Under the pieces are notes generated by a model, which saw only the letters and a program-made list of their open reading frames with translations, was not told the origin of the DNA and did not search any database. 17,148 nt of DNA from UBA5760 sp964649385 (GTDB taxonomy: Bacteria; Chloroflexota; Dehalococcoidia; Dehalococcoidales; UBA5760): NCBI GenBank assembly GCA_964649385.1, contig CAZYRA010000017.1:1-17148 (forward strand), in the 5' to 3' direction. Shown here in pieces: positions 8,243 through 15,478 of this stretch (position 1 is the stretch's first letter; each line of letters starts with the position of its first letter). Made by a program: the position numbers and the translations under genes.

Positions 8243-8265
8243 GGTAAATTATGGTGGAGGATGGT
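8231..8265 (+). promoter_or_regulatory. Probable MraZ operator: four ATGGT boxes at exact 10-bp spacing
   Basis: ATGGT occurs at 8231, 8241, 8251 and 8261, each separated by 5 variable bases. This is one box per helical turn, so all lie on one face of the DNA. MraZ proteins are known to bind tandem short boxes separated by 5 nt (TGGGN in E. coli) upstream of their own gene to autoregulate the division cluster. The architecture matches while the box sequence differs. Box 1 overlaps the -10 element and boxes 2-4 cover the start region, so occupancy should block transcription. Assignment is inferred from position, spacing and the adjacent mraZ. Confidence 0.7.
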
Positions 8266-8279
8266 GAATTAGGGGAGAA

Positions 8280-8708
8280 ATGTTTTTCGGTGAGTTTGAG
8301 TATCGGATTGACGAGAAGGGTAGGATACCTGTCCCGCCCAAGTTCCGTAGTGAGCTAAGAGAGGGAGTGGTACTAACCCCGGGTCTAGAGAAATGCGTCA
8401 TTGCCTACCCTCTGTCGGAATGGAAAAAACTGGCTGAGACTCTCACTACCGGTTCAATTACCCCCAGTAAATTAAGGAAGCTAAATCGTGCTATCTTTGC
8501 CACTGCCTTCAGTCTTAATCTTGATGGGCAGGGCAGGGTAGCCTTACCTCATCAACTGCGAGAACATGCCGCTATTAGCGATGAAGCAGTTATCACCGGG
8601 GCCAACAATTATTTTGAGCTGTGGAATAAAGAGCGGTGGGAGGAAGAAAGGAATATTAGTCAGGAGCAAGCCTGGCAGATTATAGAAAGCCTGGAGAAAC
8701 GCTGTTGA
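8280..8708 (+). CDS. mraZ: Transcriptional regulator MraZ
   Basis: MraZ is the AbrB-like ring-forming DNA-binding protein that starts most division and cell wall clusters and represses them. The 142-aa length is usual. Both DxxxR motifs of the two swapped-hairpin repeats are present: DEKGRIPVPPKFR (12-24) and DGQGRVALPHQLR (81-93). The ATG is preceded closely by AGGGGAG. Four regularly spaced ATGGT boxes overlap its promoter, as expected for autoregulation. Its stop codon overlaps the TTG start of rsmH (TTGA). Confidence 0.95.
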   Translation: MFFGEFEYRIDEKGRIPVPPKFRSELREGVVLTPGLEKCVIAYPLSEWKKLAETLTTGSITPSKLRKLNRAIFATAFSLNLDGQGRVALPHQLREHAAISDEAVITGANNYFELWNKERWEEERNISQEQAWQIIESLEKRC

Positions 8709-9760
8709 ATCTAAACATGTCAGCACTTACACATACCCCGGTCTTACTTGACGAGGCTGTTAGTGCGCTGGCGGTTCAGCCGGGGGGGCGTTATATTGAC
8801 TGTACCCTGGGAGGTGGGGGGCACGCCGCTACTATCTTGGAACGTAGTGCACCCGGTGGACAGCTTCTGGGTATTGACGCTGATCCCGAAGCGATAAAGG
8901 CAGCCAGTGTCAGACTCGCGGCCCATCGTAATTCAATTCTCCTGATTAACGCTAACTTTGTTAAGTTACAGGCTGTCTGCCTTGAGTATGATTTCCAGCC
9001 GGTGCACGGTATTCTGTTTGACCTCGGAATTTCTTCACTTCAGCTCAATAGCGCGAGCCGTGGTTTTAGTTTCCAGCATGATGCGCCTCTGGATATGCGC
9101 TTCAGTCCCGACCAGGAGGTTACCGTTGACGATATCATTAACCGGTACTCCGAGGCTGAAATTGCTCATATCATCAGAACCTACGGTGAGGAAGGTCATA
9201 GCCATCGCATAGCTCGTTATATTGTGAGGGGACGTCCTGTAAAGACTACCCTGGAGCTTGCCCGGATAATAGAGCAGGCTGTCGGCGGCAGGAAGGGTAG
9301 AATTCACCCGGCTACCAAGACTTTTCAGGCGCTGCGTATAGCGGTTAACCATGAGCTTGAGAACCTTGAGTCAGCGCTAAAGCAGGCGGTTGACCTTCTC
9401 GGGTATGGCGGCCGGTTGGTCGTCATCAGCTATCACTCTCTTGAGGACCGTATCGTGAAACAGTTCATGCAGAGGGAGGCAAAGGGCTGTATTTGCCCTC
9501 CTAGCCTGCCTGCCTGCGTTTGTGGGCATACTGCCTGTCTGAGGGTATTAAATAAGAGGGTTATTACTCCTTCTCCCCAGGAAGTTCAGCTTAATCCGCG
9601 TAGCCGTAGCGCTAGGTTAAGGGCTGCTGAGTGCACTACGCTCGGTGGTGGATACTACGAGGCATCAGAAAGGTTAGGCTGGCTGGTCGGGGATAATGCT
9701 AACGGATGGAGAAAGCCGGCGTTGCTGGCAAAGCTGCGAATGACATATCTGGCATCTTAG
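8705..9760 (+). CDS. rsmH: 16S rRNA (cytosine(1402)-N4)-methyltransferase RsmH
   Basis: RsmH (formerly MraW) methylates N4 of C1402 in the 16S rRNA decoding centre. The 351-aa protein has HTPVLLDEAV (10-19), the SAM-binding DCTLGGGGHA (32-41), DLGISSLQL (106-114), GFSFQHDAPLDMRF (120-133), KTFQALRIAVN (205-215), VVISYHSLEDRIVKQF (239-254) and RSRSARLRAAE (299-309). The last block normally lies close to the C-terminus, but here about 42 more residues follow. The TTG at 8705 has GGAG 8 nt upstream and overlaps the mraZ stop as TTGA. An ATG at 8717 (residue 5) is the alternative but has no good ribosome-binding site. It is the usual second gene of the division cluster. Confidence 0.95.
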   Translation: MNLNMSALTHTPVLLDEAVSALAVQPGGRYIDCTLGGGGHAATILERSAPGGQLLGIDADPEAIKAASVRLAAHRNSILLINANFVKLQAVCLEYDFQPVHGILFDLGISSLQLNSASRGFSFQHDAPLDMRFSPDQEVTVDDIINRYSEAEIAHIIRTYGEEGHSHRIARYIVRGRPVKTTLELARIIEQAVGGRKGRIHPATKTFQALRIAVNHELENLESALKQAVDLLGYGGRLVVISYHSLEDRIVKQFMQREAKGCICPPSLPACVCGHTACLRVLNKRVITPSPQEVQLNPRSRSARLRAAECTTLGGGYYEASERLGWLVGDNANGWRKPALLAKLRMTYLAS

Positions 9761-9798
9761 ATTGCATAATATACACTTTACCGCTGTGCTAAGGGGGT

Positions 9799-9864
9799 AT
9801 GGAAAATGTGAAAATGATAATAAATGGCAGGAATAAAAAAGCGAAAAAGGGAGGTGACAGATGA
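9799..9864 (+). CDS. Possible 21-residue leader peptide overlapping the ftsA start
   Basis: An ATG frame of 21 codons, rich in lysine, arginine and asparagine, fills most of the 100-bp gap between rsmH and ftsA. Its TGA stop overlaps the ftsA start as ATGA, and its last codons contain the strong ftsA ribosome-binding site (GGGAGGTG). A GGGGG run lies only 1 nt before its ATG, so initiation may be weak; ATG codon 6 is an alternative. No family is recognised. It may be a translational-coupling leader, or chance. Confidence 0.25.
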   Translation: MENVKMIINGRNKKAKKGGDR

Positions 9865-11069
9865 AAAGGCAGGCTACTTTAACCTCAATTGATGTTGGTA
9901 CTACCAAGGTATGCACCATTATCTCTGAAGTAAACGAAGGGGGAGGTATTCGGGTTGTCGGGGTGGGTATTACTCCATCTAAGGGGCTGCATAAGGGATT
10001 GGTGGTCAATATTAATGAGGCCAGAGAGTCAATTCGTGAGTCGGTGAGAATAGCAGAACAGTCCAGCGGCTACAAGGTGGAATCAGCCTATATCGGAGTG
10101 ACAGGCAGGCATGTCAGTTCAGTGAATAATCGGGGAGTGGTGGCGATTACCCGTAACGACCGCCTGGTGCGCCGGGATGACCTGAAACGGGTACTTGCCC
10201 AGTCTCAGAGTATCAAGGTGCCCAGTGAGAGAAGACTGCTCCACGTTATTCCCCGGGGTTACGCCGTTGATGGACAGGTAGGGATTAAGAACCCGGTAGG
10301 GATGCATGGCTTCCGGCTGGATGTGGAGACCCATATTATTACCGCTGCCATAACCTCAGTCCAGAATCTGGTAAAGTGTATTCGTGGTATTGGCATAGAC
10401 ATTGATGACCTGATTCTTGAGCCATTAGCCAGTAGTGAAGCCATCTTGACCGAGGACGAAAAGCAGGTAGGTGTTATACTGGCTGATATCGGTGGTGGGA
10501 CTACTGATATTGCTGTCTTCAAGGAAGGTAGTATTTGGCATACTGCTATCCTGCCGGTGGCCGGTTATCAACTTACCAGGGATGTTGCCATTGGCTTGGG
10601 GCTGCCGTTTGATGTGGCTGAGGAGATGAAGAAACGCTATGGCAGTGTTTTGCCGGTATATGAAGCTCAGTCCGATACTGCCAGCGCTATATCGGCCGAT
10701 GGACATGGTGTTTCCTACCAGGACCTCTGTGATATTGTCAGGGCTCGGGTCGAGGAAATTATGCGACTCATACTGCTTGAGATGCCGCGTTCTGATTATG
10801 AGTCACTGGTTCCTGCTGGCCTGGTCCTTACTGGTGGTAGTGCTAACCTTTCCGGCATCGAAGTGCTGGGGCGCGATATACTACGGCTGCCGGTAAGGGT
10901 TGGCGTACCTGTGGGACTGTCTGGTATTACCGATGTCCTGCGCGACCCTGCTCATGCCACCAGCGTTGGCTTGCTGCTCTGGGGAGGGAAGCACGAAGGA
11001 AAGCGGATATGGAAAACACAGGGGCCTTTCCGACGGTTTGTCTCTCGTATGAGGAAACTTTTCCGTTAA
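9861..11069 (+). CDS. ftsA: Cell division protein FtsA (actin-like membrane tether for FtsZ)
   Basis: FtsA is an actin-family ATPase that polymerises on the membrane and anchors FtsZ. The 402-aa protein shows the phosphate-1 loop DVGTTKVC (11-18), the 1C subdomain (about 84-165), the phosphate-2 loop DIGGGTTD (209-216) and the adenosine motif VLTGGSANL (322-330). It ends in the basic amphipathic helix GPFRRFVSRMRKLFR (388-402), which matches the membrane-targeting sequence of the family. GGGAGGTG precedes the ATG at ideal spacing. It sits directly between rsmH and ftsZ, with none of ftsL, ftsI, mur, ftsW or ftsQ between. Everything needed for membrane tethering appears intact. Confidence 0.96.
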   Translation: MKRQATLTSIDVGTTKVCTIISEVNEGGGIRVVGVGITPSKGLHKGLVVNINEARESIRESVRIAEQSSGYKVESAYIGVTGRHVSSVNNRGVVAITRNDRLVRRDDLKRVLAQSQSIKVPSERRLLHVIPRGYAVDGQVGIKNPVGMHGFRLDVETHIITAAITSVQNLVKCIRGIGIDIDDLILEPLASSEAILTEDEKQVGVILADIGGGTTDIAVFKEGSIWHTAILPVAGYQLTRDVAIGLGLPFDVAEEMKKRYGSVLPVYEAQSDTASAISADGHGVSYQDLCDIVRARVEEIMRLILLEMPRSDYESLVPAGLVLTGGSANLSGIEVLGRDILRLPVRVGVPVGLSGITDVLRDPAHATSVGLLLWGGKHEGKRIWKTQGPFRRFVSRMRKLFR

Positions 11070-11111
11070 ATAGGTGACAAAGAAAATTAATGGTATTGAA
11101 AGGAGGAGGAG

Positions 11112-12266
11112 ATGGCAAAGACAAGTTTTGTTGCTAACCCGGCTAAGATTAAGGTTATCGGCTTGGGTGGTGGCGGCTGTAATGCGATAAGCCGTATGGT
11201 ACAGGAGGAAATCCGGGGCGTAGAGTTTATCGTTATGAATACCGATGCTCAAGCCTTGGCTATTGCCGAGGCTCCACTGCGTGTTCAGCTTGGCGAGAAG
11301 TCTACCAAAGGGCTGGGTGTCGGTGGCGACCACAATTTTGGACAAAAGGCGGCAGAGGAGAACCGCGATGAAATCAAGGAAATTGTCTCCGGTGCGGATA
11401 TGGTGTTTATCACCTGCGGTATGGGGGGTGGCACCGGTACCGGTGCGGCTCCTGTCATTGCCGAGATAGCCAAACAGAGCGGTGCCCTTACAATTGCTGT
11501 GGTTACCAAGCCGTTTGCTTTTGAGGGGAACCGTCGCTGTCAGGTGGCTGATGATGGCATTACCAACCTGCTGGGTAAGGTTGATACCCTGATTATTATT
11601 CCCAATGATCGCCTGCTCAGTCTCTGTGATCAGAAGACGGGGGTTGATAATGCCTTTAAGCTGGCTGATGATGTCTTGAGACACGGTGTTCAAGCGATAT
11701 CTGAGGTTATCACTGTACCTGGAATGATTAACCTTGATTTTGCCGATGTCAAGGCGATCATGAAGGACGCTGGCCCTGCCTGGATGTCTATCGGTGTCGC
11801 TTCAGGTAAGAACCGGGCGGTAGAGGCGGCTAAAGAAGCCCTGTCCAGTCCCCTGTTAGATGTCTCTGTTCTCGGGTCAAAGGGAGTGTTGTTTAATGTT
11901 GTCGGTAGCAACAGCCTCACCCTGTTTGAGGTCAATGAAGCGGCGGCGGCAATTCAGGAGGCGGTAGACCCTGAGGCTAACATTATTTTTGGTGTGGCTA
12001 ATGATCCCGCTATGAATGACGAGGTCAGGATTACCTTGATTGCTACCGGGTTTGCCTCTAAGACAGGGATGGCTAATACAGGTCAGGATGGTGATGAGCT
12101 TACGCAACTGCTAAAGGGCTTAAAGAGCGAAGAGGAGATGGACGTACCCTCTTTCCTGCGCCGTCCCCTGTTCAGCCATCGGCGTCAGGCAGTAACCCCA
12201 TCCCAAAAAATCGCAAGCGGCCCTTCCTATACTCCGCTTAGGGAAGGCTCTCGGGGAAGTTACTAA
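11112..12266 (+). CDS. ftsZ: Cell division protein FtsZ (tubulin-like GTPase)
   Basis: FtsZ polymerises with GTP into the division ring. The 384-aa protein has GLGGGGCNAISRM (17-29), the tubulin signature GMGGGTGTGAAP (103-114), PNDRLL (164-169) and the synergy/T7 loop NLDFADVKAIM (207-217) with its catalytic Asp. After the globular domain (to about 318) comes a short linker and a conserved-type C-terminal peptide DVPSFLRR (344-351), which in other bacteria binds FtsA and usually lies at the extreme C-terminus. Here 33 further residues follow, ending in SRGSY. The ribosome-binding site AAGGAGGAGGAG is very strong, consistent with high expression. It is the last gene of its cluster, followed by a hairpin. 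Confidence 0.97.
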   Translation: MAKTSFVANPAKIKVIGLGGGGCNAISRMVQEEIRGVEFIVMNTDAQALAIAEAPLRVQLGEKSTKGLGVGGDHNFGQKAAEENRDEIKEIVSGADMVFITCGMGGGTGTGAAPVIAEIAKQSGALTIAVVTKPFAFEGNRRCQVADDGITNLLGKVDTLIIIPNDRLLSLCDQKTGVDNAFKLADDVLRHGVQAISEVITVPGMINLDFADVKAIMKDAGPAWMSIGVASGKNRAVEAAKEALSSPLLDVSVLGSKGVLFNVVGSNSLTLFEVNEAAAAIQEAVDPEANIIFGVANDPAMNDEVRITLIATGFASKTGMANTGQDGDELTQLLKGLKSEEEMDVPSFLRRPLFSHRRQAVTPSQKIASGPSYTPLREGSRGSY

Positions 12267-12298
12267 ACCGAATATATGTAGTCTCTTGAGGAAGCCTC

Positions 12299-12350
12299 GA
12301 GATCAGTGTAAGGCTGTGGGTGCTCTGTTGCCCGCAGCCTTCTTGGTCTC
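12299..12350 (+). terminator. Candidate terminator hairpin after ftsZ
   Basis: An 11-bp stem (12310-12320 with 12331-12341, one G-U pair, 10-nt loop) is extended by a second 7-bp stem (12299-12305 with 12344-12350). It lies in the 129-bp gap between the convergent ftsZ and ABC permease genes. A smaller overlapping hairpin (TCTTGAGG / CCTCGAGA around 12284-12302) could compete. There is no clear U-run after the stem on either strand, so intrinsic termination is uncertain; it might protect the 3' end or stop transcripts from both sides. Confidence 0.4.
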
Positions 12351-12395
12351 CTGAGTCTATTTTCCCTGGTAGCGGCGGTGGGCTGCTAGTTAGTG

Positions 12396-13370
12396 TTAGG
12401 TAGACCTTATCTCTTCGCGCATAAATTTGTAGTATGAGATGGCGAAGAGCATTGTGGTTATGGCGATGAAGGTTACCAGGTGGGGCCATATAGTAAGCAG
12501 GCTCTGGCCCAGCGGTAGGGTGCTGGAGACAAGTCCGGCCCCGGCGGATTGCTGCAGTTGCAGTATTTCAGACGCTGTCCTTGCTCCTGGGGCAAGGATT
12601 ACGGTAGTCGCTTCCTGGAAGAGGAAAATTGGTGAGGCGCGCGAGGCTGTGATTTGAATTCCGATGTTCCGGAATATTTCCTGTGTTGCTGACGTTTGGT
12701 CAATCGGTACCAGCGTGTTGGCAATGAAGGTGGATATCATAAGCATAAAGACGAGAAAGAATATCCAGACGGCTATTGCGGCCAGTGCTGAGGTAGCCAC
12801 CCGCTGCAGGAAGGTGGAGAAGAGCATGGACAGGCCCAACCAGAATGCTCCGTACAGTGTACCCAGTACGATGAATAAAAACAACCGGAAGGCTTCTTCC
12901 GAGCTTGGGGGTACTCCGATCATGTTCAGTCCCAGTCCGGATATAAGCAGTATAATGCTCGTCAGCATTATGGCGATGGTAGCTATGCCGGCGAAGAATT
13001 TGCCGTTGAAGACGGTATCTCTATAGATAGGTTGCGAGAGGAGTCGGCTCAGCGTGCCGTTATTCTTTTCACCGTTGATGGCGTCAAAACCGAGGGCTAT
13101 GCCTATTACTGGTATCAGAAATGCTGAGACGAAGTAGAGGAAGGATTGCGAACCCTGTCCGGAGGTGGTAAAGAGCCTGAGAAAGACAAATTGGGTAGCC
13201 CCGAGTTGAGTGGTGGAGCTTAGCTCGGCGCGAATATTTTGCAGTGCCCCCGAAGGTCCGTAAATGGCGAATACTGCCGTCAACAGCACCACGCCAAAAA
13301 GTATGATTCCTCTCCAACTGATGAAATAGTCAGCCAGTTCTTTATTGAATACTGTCAGTAGTCCTCGCAT
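12396..13370 (-). CDS. ABC-2 type transporter permease
   Basis: This is the membrane subunit of an ABC-2 exporter. The 324-aa protein has six probable membrane segments (about 20-38, 78-95, 128-148, 161-184, 193-217, 294-314), a long extracytoplasmic loop after the first (about 39-77), and the coupling signature GEKNNGTLSRLLSQPIYR (100-117) followed by GK. The C-terminus YKFMREEIR is typical of this group. The ATG has GAGG six bases upstream and follows the ATPase stop by one base, so the pair is co-translated. A second extracytoplasmic region (about 218-290) lies between membrane segments 5 and 6. The substrate cannot be told; the nearest resemblance is to NosY/NatB-like permeases. Confidence 0.9.
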   Translation of the reverse strand: MRGLLTVFNKELADYFISWRGIILFGVVLLTAVFAIYGPSGALQNIRAELSSTTQLGATQFVFLRLFTTSGQGSQSFLYFVSAFLIPVIGIALGFDAINGEKNNGTLSRLLSQPIYRDTVFNGKFFAGIATIAIMLTSIILLISGLGLNMIGVPPSSEEAFRLFLFIVLGTLYGAFWLGLSMLFSTFLQRVATSALAAIAVWIFFLVFMLMISTFIANTLVPIDQTSATQEIFRNIGIQITASRASPIFLFQEATTVILAPGARTASEILQLQQSAGAGLVSSTLPLGQSLLTIWPHLVTFIAITTMLFAISYYKFMREEIRST

Positions 13371-13371
13371 G

Positions 13372-14319
13372 CTAGGCCTCTTTAAAGTATTTTAGGTAAA
13401 TGTCCTCCAGAGCATAGCTCTGTATTTTCATCTCTACCAGCAGACCGTCTGCTTCTACAATTGCCTTGGCTATCTGGGGTCTTAGGTCTTTCGAGCAGCC
13501 TATAAGCAGCTTGTCCTCCGTCTTGTCCATACTGAGGACGCCTTTAATCCGCTTGACAGCATCAATGATTCCTTGTGTAGTTTCAGTCAACTTAATCTCA
13601 ATCTTGAACTGGCTGCTGTCGAGGCTATCCTTACCCAACTGGTCCGGTGAGCCCTTGACCAGCAGCTGTCCCTGGACCATTATCCCTATCTGGTTGCAGA
13701 TTCGCTGCACCTGGTGCAGTTGATGAGATGACATAATAACGGTCATCTTTCTCTCTCTGGCTATCTCGGCAATCAGGTCGAGCAACTGGTTGATGCCCTC
13801 GGGGTCAATGCCAGAGGTGGGCTCATCCAGGATGGCGATCCGGGGCGTTTTAATCAATATATCAGCAAGGGCGAGACGCTGCTTCATCCCTTTGGAAAAC
13901 TCACCCACAACCTGCTCGGCCTTGTCAGCGAGGCCAACGATGTCTAGTGTCTCGGAGACCCTTTTTTTTACAATCTCTTCGGGAAGATTGTTCAACCTGG
14001 CTATGTAGGCGAGGTTATAGGCTGCAGTTAGATTTTCGTAGAAGCCCACCTTTTCCGGGACATAGCCGGAGACGCTCTTGACCTTCAGCGGCTCCCGGGT
14101 AGAGTTATGCCCGGCGACATAGACTGAACCGGAGGTCGGCTCGGTGAGCCCGAGCAGCATCAATATCGTTGTCGTTTTGCCGGCGCCGTTAGGGCCGAGG
14201 AAACCAAAAAGGTCTCCCTCTTCTATATGAAGGTTTAGATTATCGACAGCAGTAGTGCCGTCATAGATTTTGGTCAGGTCCTTTGTCTCTACCATCAGCT
14301 TCTTGGCCAATTTACTCAC
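13372..14319 (-). CDS. ABC transporter ATP-binding protein
   Basis: This is the ATPase of the ABC-2 exporter. The 315-aa protein has Walker A GPNGAGKTT (42-50), a Q-loop region in which GYVPEK carries Glu where many ABC proteins have Gln (as often seen in this subfamily), signature FSKGMKQR (141-148), Walker B IAILDEPT (161-168) and the H-loop His199. A C-terminal accessory domain (about 230-315) resembles those of CcmA/DrrA/NatA-type ATPases. The GTG start overlaps the stop of the upstream NEW3 gene by 4 bp (GTGA), implying translational coupling; an ATG at codon 9 is an alternative start. Catalytically complete, so an active exporter is expected. Confidence 0.93.
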   Translation of the reverse strand: MSKLAKKLMVETKDLTKIYDGTTAVDNLNLHIEEGDLFGFLGPNGAGKTTTILMLLGLTEPTSGSVYVAGHNSTREPLKVKSVSGYVPEKVGFYENLTAAYNLAYIARLNNLPEEIVKKRVSETLDIVGLADKAEQVVGEFSKGMKQRLALADILIKTPRIAILDEPTSGIDPEGINQLLDLIAEIARERKMTVIMSSHQLHQVQRICNQIGIMVQGQLLVKGSPDQLGKDSLDSSQFKIEIKLTETTQGIIDAVKRIKGVLSMDKTEDKLLIGCSKDLRPQIAKAIVEADGLLVEMKIQSYALEDIYLKYFKEA

Positions 14320-15230
14320 CGTTTGCCTAATCGCCTGAACCAGATTATCAAGCCGGTGATAACTCCGGCCGCGATGCCGATACCGATGCTTCCCCAGGCG
14401 GTGGATGTTAGTACGGCTACCCTGAGTTCCAGGCCGCTGTCAGACTTTTCACTGGTGGCTTTCAGGATAACGGGATAGTCGCCAGCTTCCGTACCGCTGG
14501 GTGGTTTGATTGCCACATCTATCTCCTGTGAAAGACCTGGTTCCAGGGTATCCAGGTTGCTCGGAGTGAAGGTGATCTCCCAGCCCTCCGGTTTTTCTGA
14601 TGATAGGGTGATGTCCTCCAGGTCTCCGCTCGCTGAGTTCATTATCATGATTGACATATGATTGTCCTCACCGGCTTTCGCCTGAATTCCGGTCCGTTCG
14701 GTGGGGACAGACATACTCAGCCTGTATCTAAGGACTGGTTCAACTATTACTGCCTTGAGGTCAATGCTGCCCTGCAGATTGCCTGAAGCTACCTCAAAGG
14801 TAAAGGTATACTCACCCGGTTCGGGTAGATTGCCTACTGGCCAGACTTCAACGATGAGTTTTTCGGACATGTTTTGTGGTTCCGGTTCGAAGGCTGATAT
14901 CGCGTTCTCTGGGGTGGTCGACTTGGGTGTCCCGTTCCATCCCAGGGGTAGGGTGAGGTTGAGGTCGAATGTCCTGCGTTCCTTAATCCGGTAGTCAACG
15001 GTAACCTCAAAATTAAAGCTGGCGCCGGCCGTGTTCTCCAGGACAGGGAACTGGGCAGAGAGTTCCATGCGCTCTTCAGGAGTAGGTTGCTCCTCGCTTG
15101 GTGGCAGTGTGAAAGAGCTGTTGCTGCTTTCCTGGGCGGCGAGGGCAACCCGGTCTCCGAATAAGCCACCAAGTATTGTGCAGAGTAAAGCTAGGCAAAG
15201 AAGATAACAAACTCCTCTAAATTTAAGCAC
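14316..15230 (-). CDS. Membrane-anchored surface protein with NEW3-like domains, ABC-exporter partner
   Basis: The 304-aa protein has a signal peptide (about 1-31, AxA-type site at VALA-AQ), a Ser/Pro/Glu-rich spacer (about 33-55), two beta-rich domains (about 56-165 and 166-272) and one C-terminal membrane helix (about 278-297) followed by RRLGKR. It should therefore sit with its domains outside the cell and a short cytoplasmic tail. The second domain has the PEGWEITFTPSNLDTLEPG and GTEAGDYPVILKAT pattern typical of NEW3 (alpha-galactosidase-associated, Ig-like) domains; the first, with LPLGWNG and PEPGEYTFTFE, looks like a diverged copy. Start GTG has GGGG 7 nt upstream. It is first in an operon with an ABC ATPase and permease. 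Function unknown; a substrate-binding or surface-assembly role for the exporter is inference. Confidence 0.82.
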   Translation of the reverse strand: MLKFRGVCYLLCLALLCTILGGLFGDRVALAAQESSNSSFTLPPSEEQPTPEERMELSAQFPVLENTAGASFNFEVTVDYRIKERRTFDLNLTLPLGWNGTPKSTTPENAISAFEPEPQNMSEKLIVEVWPVGNLPEPGEYTFTFEVASGNLQGSIDLKAVIVEPVLRYRLSMSVPTERTGIQAKAGEDNHMSIMIMNSASGDLEDITLSSEKPEGWEITFTPSNLDTLEPGLSQEIDVAIKPPSGTEAGDYPVILKATSEKSDSGLELRVAVLTSTAWGSIGIGIAAGVITGLIIWFRRLGKR

Positions 15231-15280
15231 GGCTCATCCCCTCACTAGAATTATTAGCTCCCCCGGTAACCTCCTGGTAT

Positions 15281-15318
15281 TTCCCGGGAAGAATAGGCAC
15301 TCTCTTTTGGTAATTACC
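15281..15318. promoter_or_regulatory. Two perfect palindromes in the NEW3 operon leader
   Basis: TTCCCGGGAA (15281-15290) and GGTAATTACC (15309-15318), both perfectly self-complementary, are 28 bp apart between the predicted transcription start (about 15342) and the NEW3 start codon. They could be repressor half-site dimers or minor RNA structures. No regulator gene is adjacent. Short palindromes also arise by chance. Confidence 0.25.
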
Positions 15319-15348
15319 TCTATATTGAATTACTGTAAAATTCGTTAG

Positions 15349-15377
15349 ATTATAGCCTGTTCAGGGGAATAAATCAA
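15349..15377 (-). promoter_or_regulatory. Sigma70-type promoter of the NEW3-ABC operon
   Basis: On the minus strand TTGATT (15377-15372) and a perfect TATAAT (15354-15349) are separated by exactly 17 bp. The predicted start near 15342 gives a leader of about 112 nt before the GTG start of the NEW3 gene. This is unusually long for this window and contains both palindromes. Confidence 0.65.
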
Positions 15378-15478
15378 ATCTACCTATATGGGGCTATCGG
15401 GCGGCTTCCTCATAATTCCCGGTGCTTACTAGCCAATTAAGCCTTAGAGCTATTATACTTTGAATAGGAGTTTCATTG

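Noticed and set aside
9738..9775. Internal promoter before ftsA (TAATAT/CATAAT near 9766)
   Set aside because: No -35 element at acceptable spacing; only the -10-like AT-rich sequence is present.
10881..11693. 270-codon minus-strand reading frame opposite ftsA and ftsZ
   Set aside because: Overlaps two well-supported genes on the opposite strand and shows no family motif; an antisense shadow.
15389..15433. 14-codon ATG frame in the divergent region
   Set aside because: No ribosome-binding site and no link to either flanking gene.
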